This document shows, in pieces, positions 1 to 5,469 of a stretch of 5,469 nt of DNA (its first letter is position 1; each line of letters starts with the position of its first letter). The translations under genes and the position numbers were made by a program. A model generated the notes under the pieces. The model did not search any database. It worked only from the letters and a program-made list of their open reading frames with translations, and had not been told where the DNA came from. Source of the stretch: Nocardioides sp. (GTDB lineage Bacteria; Actinomycetota; Actinomycetes; Propionibacteriales; Nocardioidaceae); NCBI GenBank assembly GCA_030145945.1, contig JASLDK010000374.1, positions 1 through 5,469 on the forward strand, read 5' to 3'.

Positions 1-270
1 GGGCGATGCGAGCGCCAGCACCCGTCGTTCCTTGTGGGCGATGACGAGCGCCCGGAGGACACCGTCGTAGTCGCCGACGGCGAAAGGCTCGGCCAGACCG
101 GAGGGCGTCGGGGTCGGCCAGTGTGGGCTCGCGTGCGTGGGAAGGTCGGCCTGGCATGTGGGGCACAGCGGTCGTCCGGGACGGTTGCAGGCGACACAGT
201 GGGAGCCGAGGACCAGGTCGACGAAGCCGTCGGCGAGCAGTGCCCGGGTGCTCGGCACGTGCCTGGTCAT
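1..270 (-). CDS. comF: ComF family phosphoribosyltransferase, N-terminal 90 residues (3' end outside window)
   Basis: I translated this partial frame by hand; it starts with ATG at 270 and stays open to base 1 without a stop. The 90 visible residues carry the ComF-type zinc motif C25-x2-C28 and C36-x2-C39 (the segment reads HCVACNRPGRPLCPTC). A conserved stretch, YDGVLRALVIAHKERR, follows at about residues 67-82 and leads into the phosphoribosyltransferase fold. The PRPP-binding loop would lie beyond the window, so catalytic competence cannot be judged. An in-frame TGA at 282-280, only three codons upstream and with no start codon between, fixes the ATG at 270 as the best start. No strong Shine-Dalgarno is seen; only a weak purine patch (GAAG) lies 7 nt upstream. 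ComF homologues in naturally competent bacteria take part in DNA uptake; in actinobacteria the role is not settled. A comF-type gene close behind lpqB is also the arrangement in mycobacteria. It is probably co-transcribed with lpqB, since no terminator is visible between them. Confidence 0.92.
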   Translation of the reverse strand, partial: MTRHVPSTRALLADGFVDLVLGSHCVACNRPGRPLCPTCQADLPTHASPHWPTPTPSGLAEPFAVGDYDGVLRALVIAHKERRVLALASP

Positions 271-280
271 GGCGCCACTT

Positions 281-296
281 CAGCAGGATGGTGCTG
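281..296 (-). other. Small inverted repeat in the lpqB-comF intergenic leader
   Basis: The 79-nt spacer 271-349 holds no gene. Within it, CAGCA (281-285) and TGCTG (292-296) form a 5-bp stem with a 6-nt loop. On the minus-strand RNA the stem ends 10 nt before the comF ATG, where the ribosome would bind. There is no U-tract, so it is not an intrinsic terminator. A stem this short may be chance in high-GC DNA, and a regulatory role is inference only. Confidence 0.2.
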
Positions 297-349
297 CTCG
301 GGCAACTGCTCCGCGACGCCCTGTGGATGACGGGCGCGACCGGTCCCGG

Positions 350-2086
350 TCAGCCGGCGTAGTCCAGCGCGCTCAGCCCGTCGGGGGCGATTTCGTAGGA
401 GCGCTGCCCGACCATGTCGACGTACTGATCGGTCCGCAGGGAGAAGAGAGGACTCTGGGCGACCGGGGATCCGGCGATGCCGAGGACCGTGCCGGAGACC
501 ACGCTGGCGAGTACGTCGACGCCGACGGTGGCGCCGTCGGCGGCCTGGACGTCGACCTCGTACAGACTGTCCGGCGCGGTGGTCGTCAGGATCCCGACCC
601 GGATCGGGCTGGTCCAGCACAGGTCCGTGATGACGCCGTCCTCAGCGGGGCGCACCAGGAACCGGCGTCCGGTCCGCGTGACCTTGCCGCGACCGCCGAT
701 GAACACACGGGCGCCGACCACCTCGTCTCCAGCCGCGGTGTGCACCACACCGATCAGCCGGGTCCCGTCACGGCTGGCGATCAGGGCGCGCCCTCGTGCA
801 CCCGTGATCCCGGGGACGTCGACCTCACGTGCTCGTCCGTCCTCGATCAGCCAGACGACGGAGCCACCAGGTCGTCGTTCGAGCACCCACAGGCGGCCAG
901 CGCTGTCCCAGGTGGGCCGGGCATACCGTCCCCCAGACAGCACGACCTGGGGGACGGTCTGGGTCGCTGAGGCGCGCACGGGGGCGAGGACGACACGCGA
1001 TCCGTCCCGGTCGGTGGCAGCTGCGACCTGGTCGTCAGGGCGCACGGCGATGGTGTCGATGCCTGATCCGTCGTTTCCGAAGAGACCGGACACCGGGCTC
1101 AGGTCGCCGGGACGTCCGCTGACGAGGCGCCCGCGACTGATGCCGTAGAGAGTGCGCCCGACACCCGGTCCTGCAGGCCCGACCGCCGCAGCAGCGTCGA
1201 CGGAGTATTGCGCAGTGCCCCCCGGCAGGGGCAGGTCCACGCCACCGATGCTGACCCGCAAGGCAGTGATCGTGGGGTCCTGCCGCAGGGTCCACGCGAG
1301 CTGGGCGAGGATCAACTGTGCCTGCTGGTCGGAGATCCTCGGTGTCTCTCCGACCAGCGAGATCTCGGCCACTCCGTCGTCGGTGACCGGCACGGACAGT
1401 CCCACGCTCAGGCCCGCCGGGAGGAACGAGCGCACCACTCCCCTGGCCCGCGGGGGCGGTCCGGCGAGCAGCCCGGACACGAGACTGGTCGCGAGTTGGT
1501 TGCCTTCCGGAACGAAGATCGGCTCGGGCACCAGGATCTGGGCGATCGGGTCGAAGTAGTAGAGCGAGACCTGACGATGACGCTGACGGAACCAACTGGC
1601 GGGTACGACGAGCGCGTCGGGTGGATCAACGATCCGGAACTCACCGTCCTCCACGCTCAGACGCAGATCGATGCTCAGTTCGTCCGAGGTCAACGCACCG
1701 CGCCAGGCGCCGACGCTGTCCAGGCGGTCCGCCGCGGCCAACGAGACGGTGACGGTCCCGCCGCTCTCGCGCAGCGGCGAGGACCCGCCGTAGATGATGG
1801 TCTCCTGGCCCGGGTTCCATGCGGCGGCTGCCTGGTGGGTGAGGTACTTCTTCGCGACGCTGGTCTGCACCGGCCACGCCGTCATGGCGTCGAGGAAGCC
1901 TGCGACGACCTCGGACCGGGTGGCGCCGGCGGACGGCGGACGGGCATCGATGTCGCTGGCGCGGCGCATGCCGGTCTGCTCCGTGCGGCGACTCTCGACC
2001 ACCGGACCCGACGTCGGCAGTGAGACGCAGGCCGACAGCACGGCAGCGAGCAGGAGGAGGACGAGCCCGTGACGCAGGAATCTCAT
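350..2086 (-). CDS. lpqB: LpqB, MtrAB-associated lipoprotein with GerMN and beta-propeller regions
   Basis: The 578-residue product is a secreted lipoprotein. It has a short basic start (MRFLRHG), a hydrophobic segment at residues 8-18 and the lipobox LSAC at 17-20, making C20 the lipidated residue. The family-typical SLPTSGPV follows directly. An alpha/beta region to about residue 190 precedes a GerMN-type domain at about 195-290 (including LATSLVSGLLAGPP). Residues from about 310 to the end have the spacing of a WD-like beta-propeller, typical of LpqB C-termini. Length fits the family. The ATG overlaps the mtrB stop as ATGA, and GGAGG sits 7 nt upstream, so the start is secure and translation is probably coupled to mtrB. 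In mycobacteria LpqB binds the extracellular part of MtrB and affects MtrA phosphorylation and envelope properties; the adjacency here supports the same role. The stop is TGA at 352-350. No truncation or frameshift is seen. Confidence 0.96.
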   Translation of the reverse strand: MRFLRHGLVLLLLAAVLSACVSLPTSGPVVESRRTEQTGMRRASDIDARPPSAGATRSEVVAGFLDAMTAWPVQTSVAKKYLTHQAAAAWNPGQETIIYGGSSPLRESGGTVTVSLAAADRLDSVGAWRGALTSDELSIDLRLSVEDGEFRIVDPPDALVVPASWFRQRHRQVSLYYFDPIAQILVPEPIFVPEGNQLATSLVSGLLAGPPPRARGVVRSFLPAGLSVGLSVPVTDDGVAEISLVGETPRISDQQAQLILAQLAWTLRQDPTITALRVSIGGVDLPLPGGTAQYSVDAAAAVGPAGPGVGRTLYGISRGRLVSGRPGDLSPVSGLFGNDGSGIDTIAVRPDDQVAAATDRDGSRVVLAPVRASATQTVPQVVLSGGRYARPTWDSAGRLWVLERRPGGSVVWLIEDGRAREVDVPGITGARGRALIASRDGTRLIGVVHTAAGDEVVGARVFIGGRGKVTRTGRRFLVRPAEDGVITDLCWTSPIRVGILTTTAPDSLYEVDVQAADGATVGVDVLASVVSGTVLGIAGSPVAQSPLFSLRTDQYVDMVGQRSYEIAPDGLSALDYAG

Positions 2087-3801
2087 CGCGACGCCTCCGG
2101 AGGAACGACGACATCGGTGGTCGTGCCCTCCGCACCGCCAGCGGCCTCAGTGGTCGCGGCGTCCAGCGGAACCAGCGGCAGCGGACTGTGCCGCAACGTC
2201 CCCCCGACATGGCGGGGAACGGTCAGGCGGAACTGGGCACCATGCCCCGTGCGGCCCCATGCCTGCAACCAGCCACCGTGCAGGTGGGCGTCCTCCTGCG
2301 CGATCGCGAGGCCGAGGCCGGTGCCGCCGCTGGTGCGGGTCCGCGCAGGGTCGGAGCGCCAGAACCGGTTGAACACCATCGATGCCTCCCCCGGCGCCAG
2401 CCCCACGCCATGGTCCCGCACGGTGATCGCGGCCGCCTCCTCGTCGGAGGCCAGTCGCACCAGCACCTCCTCGGTCGGGTCGTCGGCCTGGGCGTGATCG
2501 ATGGCGTTCGTGACCAGATTGCGCAGGATCCGCTCGATCCGGCGCACGTCGACATCGGCGGTGACAGGTCGATCGGGCTCTTGCACGACCACACGCACAC
2601 CTCGTTGGTCGGCCAGCGGCTGCGTCAGGCTCACCACCCGGCGTACGACGTCGCCGAGGTTGACGTTGTCGGTCGTCAGGACCGCCACACCGGCGTCGAA
2701 GCGGCTGACCTCGAGCAGGTCGACCAGCAGGTTCTCGAACCGGTCGAGCTCAGCCTGCATGAGCTCCGCGGACCGCGCGGTCGCCGGATCGAAGTCGTCA
2801 CGTGCGTCATGCAGGACGTCGGAGGCCATCCGCACGGTCGTGAGCGGCGTTCGGAGCTCGTGGGAGACGTCGGACACGAACCGTCTCTGCACCCAGCTGA
2901 GCTCCTCGAGCTGACGGATCTGGCGCTGCAGGCTGGTCGCCATCTGGTTGAAGGAGTAGGCGAGGCGAGCGATGTCGTCCTCCCCCGTCACCTGGAGCCG
3001 CTCCTGCAGGTGGCCTGATGCCAGCCGCTCGGCGACCCGACGAGCCATCCGGATGGGGTTGACGACCTGACGGGTCACCAACCAGGTCAGACCGGCGACC
3101 AGGACCAGCAGCAGACCGGCGGCCGTGAACAGGCCGCGCGCGACCAGTCCCAACGTGTCCTGCTCCTCGGTCAGCGGGAAGAGGAAGTAGAGCGTGTAGG
3201 TCTGACCGTCGGACGGCAGCTGCACCTGAGAACCGACCACGATCCCCGGCTGCCGGGAGGTGCGGGTGTCCTTCGAGGCGACCGCGGTGCGGACGATGTC
3301 GGTGTAGGTCCAGGCCGTGGTCCGGGCCGGGCCGTCGAAGTGCTTCTCCAACGACTCCGGGATGCTGACCAGGTCGAGGCCGCTGGTGTATTCACCACCG
3401 CCGCTGCTCAACGACCGCCCATCCTCCTCCGGACCAGCGAGGACGACGGCGTAGCCCCGACTGTCGCCGCGCTCGATGATCGGGTCGATGAGATCGCGCT
3501 GCTGCACGCTGGCATTGACCTCGCGCCCCGATGCTGCTTCGAGCCGTCCCTGTGCGTCGGCGACCTCGGCATCGACCTCCCCGAGCACCACCTCGACGCG
3601 GTGACGCAGCAGGCCGTCGCGGGTCTGTTGCAGGAGGATCCACCCGACTCCGCTGACGACGAGTGCGGACAGCACCAGGGTGCTCGCCACCACCCGCGCC
3701 TGGATCGAGCGACGCCAGAACGTGAACGCTCGACGCAACCGGGGTGCGAGCCAGATCCACGACCGGCGCAACCCCTCGACGAGCCGGCCAGCGCCAGCCA
3801 T
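2083..3801 (-). CDS. mtrB: MtrB, membrane sensor histidine kinase
   Basis: The 572-residue product is the sensor kinase that phosphorylates MtrA. A basic, tryptophan-containing cytoplasmic N-terminus (1-35) leads into TM1 at about 36-57. An extracytoplasmic sensor of about 160 residues follows, then TM2 at about 220-243 and a HAMP linker to about 296. The HisKA segment reads DVSHELRTPL at 311-320, with H314 as the phosphorylated histidine. The ATPase domain has the N box (NLVTNAIDHA, N428 and N432), G1 (DHGVG, 463-467), F box (FNRFWRSD, 478-484 region) and G2 (GGTGLGLAI, 492-500). All catalytic motifs look intact. The last roughly 40 residues form an Ala/Thr/Gly-rich tail outside the kinase fold; MtrB tails vary between genera. 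Length is close to the mycobacterial protein. The ATG at 3801 is 14 nt after the mtrA stop; no clear Shine-Dalgarno is seen, so translation may depend on coupling to mtrA and the exact start is less certain. Confidence 0.98.
   Translation of the reverse strand: MAGAGRLVEGLRRSWIWLAPRLRRAFTFWRRSIQARVVASTLVLSALVVSGVGWILLQQTRDGLLRHRVEVVLGEVDAEVADAQGRLEAASGREVNASVQQRDLIDPIIERGDSRGYAVVLAGPEEDGRSLSSGGGEYTSGLDLVSIPESLEKHFDGPARTTAWTYTDIVRTAVASKDTRTSRQPGIVVGSQVQLPSDGQTYTLYFLFPLTEEQDTLGLVARGLFTAAGLLLVLVAGLTWLVTRQVVNPIRMARRVAERLASGHLQERLQVTGEDDIARLAYSFNQMATSLQRQIRQLEELSWVQRRFVSDVSHELRTPLTTVRMASDVLHDARDDFDPATARSAELMQAELDRFENLLVDLLEVSRFDAGVAVLTTDNVNLGDVVRRVVSLTQPLADQRGVRVVVQEPDRPVTADVDVRRIERILRNLVTNAIDHAQADDPTEEVLVRLASDEEAAAITVRDHGVGLAPGEASMVFNRFWRSDPARTRTSGGTGLGLAIAQEDAHLHGGWLQAWGRTGHGAQFRLTVPRHVGGTLRHSPLPLVPLDAATTEAAGGAEGTTTDVVVPPEASR
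2094..2098 (-). promoter_or_regulatory. Strong Shine-Dalgarno for lpqB inside the mtrB 3' end
   Basis: The minus strand reads GGAGG at 2098-2094, followed by a 7-nt spacer and the lpqB ATG at 2086-2084. It lies within the last codons of mtrB. It is the only strong ribosome-binding site seen in front of a gene start here, and it settles the lpqB start. The combination of a strong site and an ATGA overlap suggests both re-initiation and fresh loading of ribosomes. Confidence 0.85.
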
Positions 3802-3815
3802 CTCAGCGCACCACG

Positions 3816-4520
3816 TCAGGCAGAGCCGGCCTTGTAGCCCACGCCGCGCACCGTCAACACGATCTCAGGGTGCTCCGGATCGTGCTCGACCTTGGAGCGC
3901 AGTCGTTGGACGTGCACGTTGACCAACCGCGTGTCGGCAGCGTGTTGGTAGCCCCAGACCTCCTCCAGCAGGACCTGACGACTGAACACCTGACCGGGCT
4001 TGCGGGCCAGACACAGCAACAGGTCGAACTCGAGCGGGGTCAACGAGATCTCGACGCCACCACGGGTGACCGCGTGCCCGGCCACGTCGATCTCGACATC
4101 GCGGATGGCCAGCGTCTCGGGCGGCACGGGCTCGGTCCGGCGTACCCGAGCCCGGATCCGGGCCACCAGTTCCTTGGGCTTGAACGGCTTCACGACGTAG
4201 TCGTCCGCACCCGACTCGAGCCCGACCACGACGTCGACGGTGTCGCCCTTGGCGGTCAGCATGACGATGGGTACGCCGGACTCGGCCCGGATCTCCTTGC
4301 ACACGTCGATGCCGTCCTTGCCGGGCAGCATCAGGTCCAGCAGCACGAGATCGGGTCGGTAGTCGCGAAACACCGCAAGTGCAAGATCGCCGCGCGGGCA
4401 CACCTTGCTCTCGAAGCCTTCCTGACCCAGGACGATGCCGAGCATCTCCGCCAGCGGCGCGTCGTCATCGACGACGAGGACGCGTCCCTTGGTGGCGTAG
4501 GCGGAGCTGGGCGACGTCAT
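3816..4520 (-). CDS. mtrA: MtrA, OmpR/PhoB-class DNA-binding response regulator
   Basis: The 234-residue product is the response regulator partner of MtrB, acting in the cytoplasm on promoters of cell-wall, division and resuscitation genes in the genera studied. The receiver domain (about 12-125) has acidic pocket residues D18 and D19, phosphoacceptor D62 in LVLLDLMLPG, T89 in VMLTAK, Y108 and K111 in KPFKPKEL. A short linker at about 128-137 leads to the winged-helix DNA-binding domain (about 138-232), with the recognition-helix region DTRLVNVHVQRLRSKVE (196-212) and closing hairpin TVRGVGYKAG. Similarity to mycobacterial MtrA is very high by eye, with a slightly longer N-terminus. No other ATG, GTG or TTG occurs between the ATG at 4520 and the first receiver strand, so this start is preferred. 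It begins 10 nt after the preceding gene without an obvious Shine-Dalgarno; a leaderless transcript is plausible. Confidence 0.98.
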   Translation of the reverse strand: MTSPSSAYATKGRVLVVDDDAPLAEMLGIVLGQEGFESKVCPRGDLALAVFRDYRPDLVLLDLMLPGKDGIDVCKEIRAESGVPIVMLTAKGDTVDVVVGLESGADDYVVKPFKPKELVARIRARVRRTEPVPPETLAIRDVEIDVAGHAVTRGGVEISLTPLEFDLLLCLARKPGQVFSRQVLLEEVWGYQHAADTRLVNVHVQRLRSKVEHDPEHPEIVLTVRGVGYKAGSA

Positions 4521-4527
4521 GCCCGCA

Positions 4528-4533
4528 ATATTA
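4528..4533 (-). promoter_or_regulatory. Candidate -10 element (TAATAT) for a leaderless mtrA transcript
   Basis: The minus strand reads TAATAT at 4533-4528, then seven bases (TGCGGGC), then the mtrA ATG. The hexamer fits the TANNNT form of actinobacterial SigA-type -10 elements, and the spacing puts the transcription start at or one base before the ATG. The lack of a Shine-Dalgarno agrees with leaderless translation, which is common in actinobacteria. The first three bases are also the TAA stop of the upstream gene. No good -35 hexamer was found at 16-19 nt spacing, which weakens the call. Confidence 0.45.
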
Positions 4534-5469
4534 GGAGACGGGCGCGGTGGCCTTCGCGAAGCGCAGGGTACGCCGGAAGTCGCCGACCCGAATCCGCAGC
4601 GTCTGAACGTCGTCCCCGAGTTGTGGCGACGTGATGAGGACTGCGCGCCAGCGGGTCAGTCCCCGCACCGTGCCGGCGCTGCGGAAGGTGAGCGCCTGCC
4701 TGGTCTGTGGGTCGACGGCCTTCGGCCGGACGCCCGCGGTGAGGACCACGAGTCGGTATCCGCGGGCCGGAGCCAGGAGATAGACGCCGGCAGCGGCCAC
4801 CGCATCCTTCAGATAGGTGCGGGCCCGCCGGACGGCGTACGTCGTGGTTGCGGTGGCCGTGTTGCCGGCACGATCGGTCGCGGTCGCGACCACGGTTGTG
4901 ACGGTACGACGCCCCCTTCTCGTCGACGTCTGTTCGATCCTGCACGAGGCCGGACCGGAGTGTGCGTCGGTCGCGGTGCAGCGCGGTTGGTGGGGGTTGA
5001 CATAGGTCTCTCCGTCGCGCACTCCGCGAATCCTCACCTCAGGGCCGGTCCGGTCGACCCTCACCTCGACGCTGGCGGTGGCCGTGCCACCGGCCACGTC
5101 GGTGACCGTGCCCTGGACGGTGTGCGCGCCGTCGGTGTCGACGGTGACGGGGACTGGACAGTCGGCGATGGCCACACTGCCAGGAGTGCAGGTGAAGTCG
5201 ACGGTGACCGGTCCGCGGGTCCATGGAGCCTCGGGCGCCACGTGCGCTGCGATCTGCGGCGCGATGAGGGAGAAACTCACCATGGCAGCCTGATCGCTCG
5301 CGGTCGGACCGACACCACCGGCGGGAACCAGGGACGACCCGCCGCCACCGCCCGCACCAACGGTTCCGGAGCCGCCGCCGTAGCGACCACCTCCACCGGC
5401 TCCGCCGTTCAGGGCCGTCGCCATCGCTCCCTTCCAGTAGCCGCCCGCCAGGCCGGTGGTGTTGTTGCC
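4531..5469 (-). CDS. Glycine-rich surface-type protein with two Ig-like modules, C-terminal 312 residues (5' end outside window)
   Basis: The frame is open from the window edge to TAA at 4533-4531. The 15 codons before the first internal Met (5424) read GNNTTGLAGGYWKGA, continuing the same composition, so that Met is not the start. Counting visible residues from 5469: a Gly-rich region at 1-52 (GGAGGGGRYGGGSG, then GAGGGGGSSLVPAGG) resembles the ALK/LTK-type Gly_rich family of secreted bacterial proteins. Two Ig-like beta modules follow at about 82-140 and 140-212. Each has a cysteine pair (C94/C104 and C164/C176) and a closing strand of the TDVAGGTATASVEV or TDRAGNTATATTTYAV type, joined by DRTGPEV. 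The last about 97 residues are strand-rich and unrecognised. No LPxTG signal or C-terminal membrane helix is present. Export is inferred from composition and modules only; the signal peptide would lie outside the window. Function is unknown; adhesion or envelope association is a guess. Confidence 0.82.
   Translation of the reverse strand, partial: GNNTTGLAGGYWKGAMATALNGGAGGGGRYGGGSGTVGAGGGGGSSLVPAGGVGPTASDQAAMVSFSLIAPQIAAHVAPEAPWTRGPVTVDFTCTPGSVAIADCPVPVTVDTDGAHTVQGTVTDVAGGTATASVEVRVDRTGPEVRIRGVRDGETYVNPHQPRCTATDAHSGPASCRIEQTSTRRGRRTVTTVVATATDRAGNTATATTTYAVRRARTYLKDAVAAAGVYLLAPARGYRLVVLTAGVRPKAVDPQTRQALTFRSAGTVRGLTRWRAVLITSPQLGDDVQTLRIRVGDFRRTLRFAKATAPVS

Noticed and set aside
322..330. DnaA-box-like 9-mer (TCATCCACA on the minus strand) between lpqB and comF
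   Set aside because: It is a single copy with one mismatch to the general consensus and two to the usual actinobacterial form. There is no cluster, AT-rich stretch or dnaA/dnaN context, so chance is the simplest explanation.
331..348. Possible terminator after lpqB (CGGG/CCCG arms and the palindrome GACCGGTC)
   Set aside because: The stem is only 4 bp with a 10-nt loop, there is no T-tract, and such inverted repeats are common at this GC content.
137..970. Long plus-strand open frames opposite lpqB, mtrB and mtrA (also 1208-2023, 2020-3018 and 3744-4634)
   Set aside because: They are antisense to well-supported genes. Their Arg/Gly/Asp/His-rich low-information translations show no recognisable domain, as expected for shadow frames in high-GC coding DNA.
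1572..1588. Three tandem TGACG units at 6-nt spacing, like a direct-repeat operator
   Set aside because: They lie deep inside lpqB, encode a plausible RQRHRQ stretch of the protein, and do not match the MtrA-site form I know.
4531..5424. Starting the surface-protein gene at the internal Met at 5424
   Set aside because: The frame remains open upstream to the window edge and the 15 extra codons continue the Gly-rich composition; a start here would also leave an exported-type protein with no signal peptide.

Overview
The window is high-GC DNA. All five genes lie on the minus strand, and together they form the actinobacterial mtrA-mtrB-lpqB envelope-signalling cluster. The MtrA, MtrB, LpqB and ComF-type proteins, their order and the GC-rich codon use place the source in Actinomycetota. 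The protein flavour suggests a Nocardioides-like member of Propionibacteriales, but the genus is only a guess.

In transcription order, from high to low coordinates: (1) 5469-4531 is the 3' part of a gene for a surface-type protein, with a glycine-rich region, two Ig-like modules and an unrecognised C-terminal domain; its start lies outside the window. (2) 4520-3816 is mtrA, an OmpR-class response regulator. (3) 3801-2083 is mtrB, its membrane sensor kinase. (4) 2086-350 is lpqB, a lipoprotein with GerMN and beta-propeller regions. (5) 270-1 is the N-terminal part of a comF-type phosphoribosyltransferase gene with a four-cysteine zinc motif, running off the window.

The genes are tightly packed: 10 nt between the surface-protein gene and mtrA, 14 nt between mtrA and mtrB, a 4-nt ATGA overlap between mtrB and lpqB, and 79 nt between lpqB and comF. 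No convincing terminator is visible. From family knowledge, MtrB phosphorylates MtrA to control cell-wall and division genes, and LpqB is an outer-face lipoprotein that modulates MtrB. ComF shares the neighbourhood in many actinobacteria without a known direct role in the pathway.

Most of the window is an ordinary core locus. The points worth a second look are a possible leaderless mtrA promoter whose -10 element (TAATAT) contains the TAA stop codon of the preceding gene, and the unusual surface protein immediately upstream of mtrA. No undescribed defence, mobile or RNA system is evident.
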